Part shown: positions 45,763-52,847 of the stretch, one piece after another
Layout of the letters: the number at the start of each line of letters is the position of its first letter
Position numbering within the stretch: the stretch's first letter is position 1
Assembly (NCBI GenBank): GCA_913060655.1
Contig: CAJXTG010000001.1
Coordinates: 1 to 64,000 of the forward strand
Direction: 5' to 3'
Source: an uncultured Nitriliruptoraceae bacterium
GTDB lineage: Bacteria; Actinomycetota; Nitriliruptoria; Nitriliruptorales; Nitriliruptoraceae
Length of the DNA: 64,000 nt
Made by a program: the position numbers and the translations under genes
Notes under the pieces: generated by a model
The model's database searches: none
What the model saw: only the letters and a program-made list of their open reading frames with translations
Told to the model about the DNA's origin: nothing

Positions 45763-45812
45763 CAGGGCCTGATCACGGTCTGACCAGGGCCTGAGCAGGG
45801 CCTGAGCAGGGG
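45763..45812 (+). repeat. CAGGGCCTGA repeats at 11-bp periodicity before the M23 peptidase gene
   Basis: CAGGGCCTGA occurs at 45763-45772, 45785-45794 and 45796-45805, with a partial copy (CAGGGG) at 45807. Offsets are 22, 11 and 11 bases. The set ends at the ribosome-binding site of the M23 gene. Each unit is close to a palindrome. Confidence 0.65.
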
Positions 45813-45822
45813 AGGGGTGCGC

Positions 45823-47082
45823 GTGCGAGTCCCGTCCGTCCGCACCCGCGCCCACGGTCCCGTCGCCGCGGCGCTCGCGCTCGCCCTCGTCGCCGGGGTC
45901 CTCGCCGGTCCGGCCCCCGCGCCGGCCGACGCGCAGGTCGACGAGCTGCGCGAGAAGCTCGAGCAGACCGCCGCCGAACGGGCCGCGGCCGCCCGCGAGC
46001 TGCGGGAGATCCGCACCCGCGAGCAGTCGGCCCGCGAACGCTTCAACGTCGCCCGCCGCGAGCACGACGCCGCCGTCGCCGAGCTGCGCCGCATCGACGA
46101 CGAGCTCGAGCGTGCACAGGCGGAGCTCGCGCTGGCCCGCGAGCGCGCCGCCGAGACCCGTGCCGACGTCGCCCGGGCCGAGGAGGACGTCGCCACCGCC
46201 ACCGACGCGCTCGAGGACCGGCGCGGACGGTTCGAGTCCCGGGTCGTCGCCGCGTTCAAGTACGGGCAGGTCGCCCTGACCGACGTGTTCGCGTCCAGCC
46301 GCGACATCAACGACCTGATCGTCACCACCACCTACGTCAGCGCCGTCGTCGAGAACGACCGGAGCATGGTCGACGAGATGGCCACGCTGCTCGCCGACCT
46401 CGCCGCGCAGCGGGAGGCCGCCGTCGCCGCCCGCGCCGAGGCCGCGCGTGCCGAGGACGAGGCGACCCGCATCGAGGCGGAGGTCGCCGGCCGGCTCGCC
46501 GACCAGCAGGCCGTCGCCGCGGAGGTCGAGCGGACCGAGGCGTCGCTCGCCCGGTCGCTGCGTGAGCTGCGCGAGGACGCCGACGCGCTCGAGGAGCACC
46601 TGAAGGCGCTCGAGGCGTCGCAGGCCGTGATCGAGCAGCAGCTGCGCGACGCCGAGGCGGCCGAACGTGCCGGCCGCGGCGTCGGCGACACCGGCTCCGG
46701 CTGGGTCCGTCCGACCAACGGCTGGCTGTCGTCCCCGTTCGGCAACCGGGTCCACCCGATCCTGCGCACCACCCGCCTGCACGCCGGCGTGGACCTCGCC
46801 GCGCTCACCGGGACGCCCATCATCGCGTCGCGCGGGGGGACGGTCACCTTCGTCGGCTGGATGTCGGGCTACGGCTACACCGTCATCGTCTACCACGGGG
46901 GCGGGCTCGCGACGCTGTACGCGCACATGTCGGCGTTCTCCGTCCAGCAGGACCAGTACATCGCACAGGGCGGGCGGCTCGGCTCGGTCGGCATGACCGG
47001 GACCGCCACCGGCCCGCACCTGCACTTCGAGGTGCGCAGCAACGGGGTGCCCCAGAACCCCTGCGGCTACATCTCCTGCTGA
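45823..47082 (+). CDS. Coiled-coil M23 (LytM) peptidoglycan endopeptidase, probable FtsEX partner
   Basis: 419 residues; the GTG at 45823 is chosen because GGAGGG ends six bases before it, while the GTG at 45817 directly abuts that site. A signal peptide (about 1-38) precedes two long coiled-coil blocks (about 40-280, Ala/Glu/Arg-rich) with a short non-helical break near 145-180. The C-terminal M23 domain has intact zinc ligands: HAGVD, YAHMS and GPHLHFEV. This is the EnvC-like architecture and it follows ftsEX, so FtsX probably activates it for septal wall cleavage. Because the zinc site is complete, it may be an active enzyme and not only an activator. Confidence 0.92.
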   Translation: MRVPSVRTRAHGPVAAALALALVAGVLAGPAPAPADAQVDELREKLEQTAAERAAAARELREIRTREQSARERFNVARREHDAAVAELRRIDDELERAQAELALARERAAETRADVARAEEDVATATDALEDRRGRFESRVVAAFKYGQVALTDVFASSRDINDLIVTTTYVSAVVENDRSMVDEMATLLADLAAQREAAVAARAEAARAEDEATRIEAEVAGRLADQQAVAAEVERTEASLARSLRELREDADALEEHLKALEASQAVIEQQLRDAEAAERAGRGVGDTGSGWVRPTNGWLSSPFGNRVHPILRTTRLHAGVDLAALTGTPIIASRGGTVTFVGWMSGYGYTVIVYHGGGLATLYAHMSAFSVQQDQYIAQGGRLGSVGMTGTATGPHLHFEVRSNGVPQNPCGYISC

Positions 47083-47086
47083 GCCC

Positions 47087-47092
47087 TACGCT
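47087..47092 (+). promoter_or_regulatory. TACGCT box six bases before the smpB start (leaderless promoter)
   Basis: The order is TACGCT-GGCCCG-ATG, immediately after the M23 stop. No Shine-Dalgarno sequence precedes the ATG. Confidence 0.55.
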
Positions 47093-47098
47093 GGCCCG

Positions 47099-47632
47099 AT
47101 GCCCAAGAAGCCCGCGGCCGCCACGGCCAGGAGCGCAGGGGCGGGGGCCGGAGGGCGTGGGTCGGGGACCCACACCGCCGTGCAGAACCGTCGCGCCTCC
47201 TTCGACTTCCACCTCGAGGACCGCTTCGAGGCCGGCCTCGTCCTGACCGGGACGGAGGTCAAGTCGCTGCGCGCCGGCAAGGGGTCGCTCGCCGAGGCGT
47301 GGGTGAAGGTCGAGCCGTCCACCCCCGCCCGGGCCGGCGAGGCCTGGCTGCTGCAGTGCCACATCCCCGAGTACGCGTTCGGCAACCGGTTCAACCACGA
47401 GCCGATCCGCCCCCGCAAGCTGCTGCTCCACCGGCGCGAGCTCGAGAAGCTCGCCCACGCCGTCGGCGCGCAGGGCGTCACGCTCGTCCCCACCCGCATC
47501 TACTTCAAGGACGGGCTCGCCAAGCTCGAGTTCGCCGTCGGACGCGGCAAGAACGTCGCCGACAAGCGGCGCACGCTGGCCAAGCGTGACGCCGACCGGG
47601 AGATGGCGCGGGCGCTGAAGCAGCGGCGCTGA
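47099..47632 (+). CDS. smpB: SsrA-binding protein SmpB
   Basis: 177 residues, ATG at 47099. It binds tmRNA and brings it to stalled ribosomes for trans-translation. Family motifs: NRRASFDFHLEDRFEAGLVLTGTEVKSLRAGKGSL, LLQCHIPEYAFGN, RPRKLLLHRRELEKL, LVPTRIYFKDGLAKLEFAVGRGK and the basic tail DKRRTLAKRDADREMARALKQRR that folds in the decoding centre. The N-terminal 25 residues are a low-complexity extension. No ribosome-binding site is visible and a TACGCT box is six bases upstream, suggesting leaderless translation. tmRNA is 96 bases downstream. Confidence 0.96.
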   Translation: MPKKPAAATARSAGAGAGGRGSGTHTAVQNRRASFDFHLEDRFEAGLVLTGTEVKSLRAGKGSLAEAWVKVEPSTPARAGEAWLLQCHIPEYAFGNRFNHEPIRPRKLLLHRRELEKLAHAVGAQGVTLVPTRIYFKDGLAKLEFAVGRGKNVADKRRTLAKRDADREMARALKQRR

Positions 47633-47675
47633 CCCTCCGGCCGCGACCCGCCGCCCCGGCGTCGGCACCCGCCGG

Positions 47676-47681
47676 TACCCT
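47676..47681 (+). promoter_or_regulatory. Putative -10 element (TACCCT) for tmRNA
   Basis: TACCCT is 47 bases before the mature tmRNA 5' end, which would leave a leader of about 40 bases for RNase P to remove. No clear -35. Confidence 0.35.
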
Positions 47682-47728
47682 CACAGGGCTGCACCCTGAC
47701 AACCGCACAGCGTCGATGCTTCGCCCAC

Positions 47729-48090
47729 GGGGCTGACACGGTCTCGACCGTGGTCATCACCGCCGGTGCGGGAGCGTGCCGAGGATGCTCACGCGTGCCT
47801 CGATAATCCCACGTGAGGACCAATACACGCCAAGGACACTGACCTGGCCCTCGCTGCCTGATACGCAGCGACGATCGCCCTCTGACGCCCCGTAGGGGGG
47901 GTCGATCGCCATCACGGGGATCCACCCGAACGGCTCCGACCATGTGGCCCGAGGGGACATCGCAGCATGGTGTGGACGCGGGGGCTGCCTGGCCCCGGAG
48001 CACCGCGTCCGAGACCATCCGGGACCTACGCACGTAGCGCCTTCATCGTCGGGGCCGCGGGACCCGGGTTCGACTCCCGGCAGCTCCACC
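47729..48090 (+). ncRNA. ssrA: Transfer-messenger RNA (tmRNA)
   Basis: About 360 bases. The 5' end GGGGCTGACACGGTCTCGAC is the conserved tmRNA start; the 3' end has the T-arm CCGGGTTCGACTCCCGG and CAGCTCC, which pairs with GGGGCTG to form the acceptor stem. After the discriminator A the DNA reads CCC, so the final A of CCA must be added. The tag frame runs from 47829 (resume codon GCC, preceded by UACAC with U-5 and A-4) to the TGA at 47859, giving AKDTDLALAA, with the usual LAA degradation signal. GC-rich pseudoknot helices fill the rest. smpB is directly upstream. Confidence 0.94.
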
Positions 48091-48262
48091 CCGTTCTCCA
48101 GACCGCGCCCGACGTCCCCACCCAAGCGGGGACGCCGGGTCGGACGGGTCCGGCGGCGGCCACAAGGGCCACCGGCGGCACTCGTCCACGCGACCCGCGA
48201 CGCATCGACGCTGCCGGCGCGCCCCGGCGCGCCCGTGCGGTCCACCGGTGCACGCCACGCAG
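48091..48262. other. Non-coding spacer after tmRNA
   Basis: 172 bases between tmRNA and the terminator hairpin. Only short inverted GC runs are visible (for example GGCGCGCC-type words near 48212-48232); I see no gene here. Confidence 0.6.
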
Positions 48263-48288
48263 GGCCCCTGACCTCTCGGTCAGGGGCC
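48263..48288. terminator. Bidirectional hairpin between tmRNA and the minus-strand flavoprotein gene
   Basis: Perfect 11-bp stem GGCCCCTGACC / GGTCAGGGGCC with a TCTC loop, followed by TTCGCC. It ends seven bases before the minus-strand stop and can serve both converging units. Confidence 0.7.
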
Positions 48289-48310
48289 TTCGCCGTCAGG
48301 GGCCTTCGCC
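48279..48310. repeat. 16-bp perfect tandem duplication over the flavoprotein stop codon
   Basis: GTCAGGGGCCTTCGCC is present twice in a row (48279-48294 and 48295-48310). The second copy contains the last codons and TGA stop of the minus-strand gene; the first forms the right arm of the terminator hairpin. Confidence 0.85.
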
Positions 48311-49255
48311 GTCCAGGAGGCGGGCGGCGGCCGCCGCCGAGTGGAACGCCCGCTCGACCCCCTCGGGTCGCACCCCTGCCGGTGCGTCCCCGGACGCGTC
48401 GAACAGGTCGCCGGCGAGCACCAGCGGCGCCCCCGCCGTGTCGTCCCGCAGCGCCGGCCGGTCGATGCCCGTGCGCACCTGCGCGTAGCGCCAGCCGTGC
48501 ACGTGGACGACGGTCCACGCGTCGCCGGTGGGCGACGGCTCCTCCCCGACGATCGTGGCCGCCGCGGCGGCCCGGTCACCGTCGAGCACCGCCGGGTCCA
48601 CGTCGCGGTGCAGCGTGCGCAGCGTGCCCCGCCCGTCGGCGCCCTCCACCGCCGACGTCGGGCCGCTGCGGACGACGACCGCCAGGGTGGCGACGTAGGT
48701 GACCGCGTCGAGCGCGGCGAGCGTGTCGGGCGACGCGAGCCGCCCGCCGGTGCGCAGCAGCGCCGCCGCCTGCGGCGCCGGCGCGGTCAGCACCAGCGCG
48801 TCGGCGGTCACCGTGTCGACCTCCGGCGCCGTCGCGTCCGCCGTCCCCGCGGGGGAGGGTCGGCGGGTGATCGTCGCCCGCCAGCGTCCGTCGACGACCG
48901 CCAGGGCCGTCACCGTCGTCGCCAGCCGCACCGTCGCCCCCGACCGTCCCACGACGTGGGCGGGCAGGTCACGCATCCGCGGCGTCCCGCGCCACCGTTC
49001 GGGCCGGTCCGTCAGCGGCGCCGCCCGGCCGTCGTCGGCCCAGCCGGCCAGCGCACGGGTGAACGACGGGCCGGCGGCCGCGAACGCGGTGACCCCGGTG
49101 TCCGCCGCGTCCCCGTCCAGCCGGCGTGACGCCATCCGCCCACCGTGCCGGCGGCCCTTGTCGACCACGACCACCCGGTCGCCGGCGGCGGCACGCAGCT
49201 CGGCGACCCGGGCCCCGGCCATCCCGGCACCGACGACGAGGACGTCGCGGCTCAC
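48296..49255 (-). CDS. Renalase-like FAD-dependent amine oxidase family protein
   Basis: 319 residues from a GTG at 49255 that overlaps the UPF0316 stop; GCGAGG precedes it. FAD Rossmann motif VLVVGAGMAGARVAELRAAAGDRVVVVDKGRRHGGRM at the N-terminus; the GRRHGGRMASRR segment is the renalase signature. Other blocks: DALVLTAPAPQAAALL, WRYAQVRTG and the C-terminal PLVLAGDLFDASG...AFHSAAAAARLL that closes the FAD site. Bacterial renalases oxidise aberrant dihydro-NAD(P) isomers; this role is plausible but unproven here. The stop codon lies in a 16-bp tandem duplication. Confidence 0.85.
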   Translation of the reverse strand: MSRDVLVVGAGMAGARVAELRAAAGDRVVVVDKGRRHGGRMASRRLDGDAADTGVTAFAAAGPSFTRALAGWADDGRAAPLTDRPERWRGTPRMRDLPAHVVGRSGATVRLATTVTALAVVDGRWRATITRRPSPAGTADATAPEVDTVTADALVLTAPAPQAAALLRTGGRLASPDTLAALDAVTYVATLAVVVRSGPTSAVEGADGRGTLRTLHRDVDPAVLDGDRAAAAATIVGEEPSPTGDAWTVVHVHGWRYAQVRTGIDRPALRDDTAGAPLVLAGDLFDASGDAPAGVRPEGVERAFHSAAAAARLLDGEGP

Positions 49256-50031
49256 ACCTCGCCCGCACGTCCGCGCGACGCCGGCCCCATCCCGGCGTCC
49301 ATCGACACGTACAGGTGCGGGTCGTCGACGAACGGGCGGCAGATCGCGTCGGCCTCCCGCCGCCGCATCACCGACAGGATCATCGCGACGGGGCCGTCGC
49401 GTCCCTCGCCGGGGAACAGCGTCGCCCCCTGGCCGGCGGCGCGGACCCGCTCGGCGATCTCCTGGCCGCGGTCCAGCGGCGCGAACACGCGCACGGTGAC
49501 CAGGCCGAGGCGCATGTTGCGCACGATGACGATGCCCAGCGCCGTGCCGATCGCCACCCCGCTCGCGAACGCGAAGCCGCGGGCGAGGGTCAGGTCGGCG
49601 AGGACGATGCCCGCCGCCGAGATCCACGTGGCCGACTCGCCGAACGCGGCGAGCGACGCGGCGAGCGTCCGCCCCCGGACGATGAAGGTCGTGCGGAACA
49701 CGCCGAACATGACGTCGGTGACGCGCAGCAGCGTGATCTGCGCCATCGTGACCGTCGCCGCCGCCGTCGCGGGCGGGGCGAGCAGCACCAGCACGGCCAC
49801 CGTCCCCAGCGCGACGACGATGAGACCGACGATCACCGGGGTGCGGGTCCACCACGGGCCCGCCGCGCCCGTCGTGGTCCGCCCGCCGGCCGGGCGCGGC
49901 GCGTGGGGGGCGTGCGCGGCGTCGCGGCGGTCGCGCCAGCGGGCCCGCAGCACCGACACGTCGTTCGCGAACGGTCGCAGGACCGGCGAGGGCAGCCGCA
50001 GGAGGCGGGCGAGCAGGTGGAGGAGCCGCAT
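49252..50031 (-). CDS. UPF0316 membrane protein (DUF5698/DUF2179)
   Basis: 259 residues, ATG at 50031. The N-terminal 60 residues are basic and cytoplasmic-looking. Four hydrophobic segments (about 62-85, 88-110, 120-140, 145-165) include the family block ITLLRVTDVMFGVFRTTFIVRGRTLAASLAAFGESATWI. The C-terminal soluble DUF2179-type domain (VTVRVFAPLDRGQEIAERVRAAGQGATLFPGEGRDGPVAMI, RREADAICRPF) resembles cyclic-di-AMP-linked ligand domains of this family. No Shine-Dalgarno; TACCGT stands six bases before the ATG, so it is probably leaderless. Function unknown. Confidence 0.85.
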   Translation of the reverse strand: MRLLHLLARLLRLPSPVLRPFANDVSVLRARWRDRRDAAHAPHAPRPAGGRTTTGAAGPWWTRTPVIVGLIVVALGTVAVLVLLAPPATAAATVTMAQITLLRVTDVMFGVFRTTFIVRGRTLAASLAAFGESATWISAAGIVLADLTLARGFAFASGVAIGTALGIVIVRNMRLGLVTVRVFAPLDRGQEIAERVRAAGQGATLFPGEGRDGPVAMILSVMRRREADAICRPFVDDPHLYVSMDAGMGPASRGRAGEV

Positions 50032-50037
50032 GGGCGA

Positions 50038-50043
50038 ACGGTA
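50038..50043 (-). promoter_or_regulatory. TACCGT box six bases before the UPF0316 start (leaderless promoter)
   Basis: On the minus strand: TACCGT-TCGCCC-ATG, no Shine-Dalgarno sequence. Confidence 0.5.
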
Positions 50044-50088
50044 GGCGACGCCGGGACGTCCGGCCCCGCCGGCCGCACCACCGCCACC

Positions 50089-50094
50089 TACGCT
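50089..50094 (+). promoter_or_regulatory. Putative -10 element (TACGCT) for the baeRF gene
   Basis: TACGCT lies 76 bases before the chosen baeRF ATG (50171) and 13 before an in-frame ATG at 50108, in the divergent gap with UPF0316. Confidence 0.35.
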
Positions 50095-50170
50095 CGCCCG
50101 GCGGGGCATGCCGGAGCGCGACGGGCCGGACCGGCCCGTCCGCGTCGACCCCGGGGCCCCGGGAGGACGT

Positions 50171-51250
50171 ATGCGCCGCGACGAGCTCCACCGCCTCGCC
50201 CAGGACCTCGCGGGCGAGCCCGCAGGCCGGGTCGCCGTCACCGTCACCCTGCCGACCCGGCCCGACGGGCTCGACCGCGGCGAGGCGACGCGGCTGCGCA
50301 ACCTCGCCGACCGCGCCGCCGACGCGCTGCCCCGCCTCGGCCTCGACCGTGCCGTCGAGGCGCGGCTGCGGGAGCGGCTCGCCGCCCTGCCCGCCGACGT
50401 CGACGCCGCGCCGGGTGTGCGCGGACCCGGCGTCGCCGCCTACGTCCACGCCGACGGGACGCGGGTGCTCCGCCTCGCCCACACGCCCGCGGAGCGGGTG
50501 CTGCTCGGCGACACGTTCCCCCTCGCCGCCCCCATCGTCGACCTGCAGGCGCCCGACGACCTCGACGTCCTCGTGCTGTCCGTCGGCGGCGGCGACACCG
50601 ACGGGGCCCGCCACCACCGGCTCGTCGACGGTGCGCTGACGGAGGTGACCGGGGACGGCCTGCCCGCCGAGTGGGACGTGCGCGACGCCGCCGAGCGCTA
50701 CCGGGAGGAACCGAAGGACTCCGACTGGCGTGACGCGCGCATCGACGGGTTCCTCCGCGACGTCGACGCGACCCTGCTGCGCCGCTTCGGCGCCGACCAC
50801 GACCGCCAGCTCGTCGTCGTCGGCATCGCCCGGCTGCGCACCCACTGGTACCAGGTCGCCGACCCGGCGAACCGGCGGGCCGTCGTCGCCCAGGTCGACG
50901 GGAACGTCGACCGGGTCCGTCCGAGCGTGCTCACCGAACGGGTCGTCGCCGCCGTCGAGGGCGAGCGGCGTGCGGCCGCCCGACGGGCGGTCGACGAGCT
51001 CCGGGCGCTCGACCCGTCCCGCACCGCCACCGGCGTCGACGACGTCGTCACCCTCGCCCGTGCCGGGCGGCTGCACCGGCTGCTCGTCGAGGACGGCGCG
51101 ACCGCCGAGGTCGCCGTCGACGGCGTCGTGCTCGGCGACCGGATCGCCAACGCCATGCGGGCCGCGTTCGACGCCGGCACCGACATCCTCGTCGTCCCCA
51201 GCGGCCTCCTCGAGGCAGAGGACGGCCTCGCGGGGGTCGTCCGCTGGTGA
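50171..51250 (+). CDS. Bacterial archaeo-eukaryotic release-factor-like protein (baeRF/Vms1 type)
   Basis: 359 residues; the ATG at 50171 is chosen for its GGGAGGAC ribosome-binding site, with an unsupported in-frame ATG at 50108. The order of blocks fits the baeRF superfamily: an N-terminal domain (VAVTVTLPTRPDGLDRGEATRLRNLADRA), a middle RNase-H-like domain (RLRTHWYQVADPANRRAVVAQVDGNVD) and an eRF1 domain-3-like C-terminus (VDDVVTLARAGRLHRLLVEDG, DRIANAMRAAFDAGTDILVVPSG). Such proteins are predicted to act on ribosomes or stalled peptidyl-tRNA. I cannot name the exact subfamily or see a clear GGQ, so hydrolase activity is uncertain. Confidence 0.75.
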   Translation: MRRDELHRLAQDLAGEPAGRVAVTVTLPTRPDGLDRGEATRLRNLADRAADALPRLGLDRAVEARLRERLAALPADVDAAPGVRGPGVAAYVHADGTRVLRLAHTPAERVLLGDTFPLAAPIVDLQAPDDLDVLVLSVGGGDTDGARHHRLVDGALTEVTGDGLPAEWDVRDAAERYREEPKDSDWRDARIDGFLRDVDATLLRRFGADHDRQLVVVGIARLRTHWYQVADPANRRAVVAQVDGNVDRVRPSVLTERVVAAVEGERRAAARRAVDELRALDPSRTATGVDDVVTLARAGRLHRLLVEDGATAEVAVDGVVLGDRIANAMRAAFDAGTDILVVPSGLLEAEDGLAGVVRW

Positions 51251-51265
51251 CCGAACCCCCGCGGT

Positions 51266-51271
51266 TAGGCT
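51266..51271 (+). promoter_or_regulatory. Putative -10 element (TAGGCT) for the TetR gene
   Basis: TAGGCT is 61 bases before the TetR GTG in the 82-base gap after the baeRF gene. Confidence 0.35.
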
Positions 51272-51332
51272 TCGCCACGTCGCCGGGCGGCCCTGGGACG
51301 GGCGCCGGCGGCTCGTTGAGCGGGAGCGCGTC

Positions 51333-51944
51333 GTGGCACGTCCACCGAAGGAGGACTGGGTCCCGCTGATGCGTGCAGCGGCCGCCCGCCGGCTCCGCGA
51401 GGGTGAGGACGTCCGCGTCATGGACGTCGCCGAGGAGCTCGGGACGTCGCCCGCGCTCGTCCACTTCTACTTCGGGGACCGCCGGCACCTCATCGAGGAG
51501 GCGTGGCGGGAGATCCTGTGGGCGTTCGTCGACGAGGACTCCGAGCGGGTCGCCGAGGCCGCCGGCCGGCGCGACTGGGACGCGATCGCCGCGCTGGTCC
51601 GCGACATCGTCTCCGAGGAACGGGACGCGAGCCGCCGTGCCCACGTGCGCGCCATCGGCGAGGGGACGGTCAGCCCCGACCTCGCCGCGACGCTGCGGGA
51701 GGCGCACGAGGCGACGGTGCGCAACTGGGTCGACCTGCTGCGTGCGTCGATCGAACGGGGCGGTGCGGAGACGCCCCTCGACCTCGAGGCCGTGTGCATG
51801 CTCGTCGTCGCCGTGCCCCTGGGGCTCAGCGCCCTCGACCCGGAGATGACGCCGGAGCGGCGGGACGCCGTCGCCGCCGCGTACACGGCGATGCTGCGGT
51901 CGGTGCTCGACGCCGGCTACTCGCCCCACGACCGGGCCGACTGA
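51333..51944 (+). CDS. TetR family transcriptional regulator
   Basis: 203 residues from a GTG at 51333 with CGGGAG upstream. N-terminal helix-turn-helix: WVPLMRAAAARRLREGEDVRVMDVAEELGTSPALVHFYFGDRRHLIEEAW, the recognition helix being SPALVHFYF. The C-terminal helical domain (about 60-195) binds an unknown ligand and dimerises. The neighbours, a baeRF protein and convergent inositol monophosphatase, do not reveal its target. No inverted repeat was found in its own upstream gap. Confidence 0.93.
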   Translation: MARPPKEDWVPLMRAAAARRLREGEDVRVMDVAEELGTSPALVHFYFGDRRHLIEEAWREILWAFVDEDSERVAEAAGRRDWDAIAALVRDIVSEERDASRRAHVRAIGEGTVSPDLAATLREAHEATVRNWVDLLRASIERGGAETPLDLEAVCMLVVAVPLGLSALDPEMTPERRDAVAAAYTAMLRSVLDAGYSPHDRAD

Positions 51945-51965
51945 GCGGCGCCGGGCCCGCGGCGG

Positions 51966-52847
51966 TCAGCGGCCCCGCGCCGCCCGCGCCCGGGCGACGG
52001 CCGCGAGCGCCTCGCCGGCCGTCGCGGCGTCCGACGCGCCGACGGTGGGCACCACCCGCGCCGCGTAGTCGCGCCCCGGCACCAGCGGCAGCAGCGCCGC
52101 ACCGTCCGCGGCCGCCACGTGCCCGCCGGCCTCGTGCACCAGCAGTGCACCGGCGGCGACGTCCCACACGTGGGGGGCGAGGGCCACCGACAGCGGCGCG
52201 ACCCCGTCCGCGACGAGCGCGAGGTCCAGCGCCGACGCGCCCATCACCCGCACGTTCAGCCGCACCCCGTCACCGGCGAGGTCACGTGCCGCCCCACCCG
52301 AGTACAGGCCGGGCACGTGCGCCGACGCCGCGTCCCGCAGCGGCACCGGCGTCCGCACCGCCAGCGGCCGCATGCCCCCGTCGCCCGTCACGTGCGCGCC
52401 GGCACCGGCGACGGCGTGGAAGCGGCGGCGCAGCGCCGGCGCCTCGACGACCCCGAGCACGGGCGCCCCGTCGTGGCACAGCGCCACCGACACGCACCAG
52501 TGGGGCACGCCGGCGATGAAGTTCGACGTCCCGTCGATCGGGTCGAGGACCCACGTCCACGCCGCGCCGGACGCGACGTGCTCCTGCTCCTCGCTCAGCG
52601 CCCCATGGTCGGGGAACGCGGCCAGGAGGCCGGCGACGAGCCGCTCGTCGGTCGCCCGGTCCGCCGGCGTCACCGGCGTGCCGTCCGCCTTCATCGTCAC
52701 CGGCTCCCGTCCGGCCCGCGGCGCGAGGTCGGCGCGGACCTCGTCGAGCAGCCCGTCGAGCACGTCGCGTGCACGGTCCACGACCGTCCGGGCGGCCGCA
52801 TCGAGCGTGCCGGGGGCGAAGGGGACGGGGCCGCTCGCCGCGGTCAC
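51966..52847 (-). CDS. Inositol monophosphatase family protein
   Basis: 293 residues from a GTG at 52847 overlapping the upstream hydrolase stop (GTGA). Lithium-sensitive phosphatase fold with the metal-binding motifs: GALSEEQEH (Glu), WVLDPIDGTSNFIAGVPHW (Asp-Pro-Ile-Asp-Gly-Thr) and WDVAAGALLVHEAGGHV near the C-terminus. Family members dephosphorylate inositol monophosphates, histidinol phosphate, 3'-phosphoadenosine 5'-phosphate or fructose bisphosphate. The NFIAGVPHWCVSVAL context fits inositol or histidinol phosphatase (HisN-like). Substrate not fixed by context. Confidence 0.9.
   Translation of the reverse strand: MTAASGPVPFAPGTLDAAARTVVDRARDVLDGLLDEVRADLAPRAGREPVTMKADGTPVTPADRATDERLVAGLLAAFPDHGALSEEQEHVASGAAWTWVLDPIDGTSNFIAGVPHWCVSVALCHDGAPVLGVVEAPALRRRFHAVAGAGAHVTGDGGMRPLAVRTPVPLRDAASAHVPGLYSGGAARDLAGDGVRLNVRVMGASALDLALVADGVAPLSVALAPHVWDVAAGALLVHEAGGHVAAADGAALLPLVPGRDYAARVVPTVGASDAATAGEALAAVARARAARGR

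Noticed and set aside
48050-48090. A tRNA gene after smpB
   Set aside because: The T-arm and acceptor sequence belong to the tmRNA 3' end, which pairs with the tmRNA 5' end at 47729.
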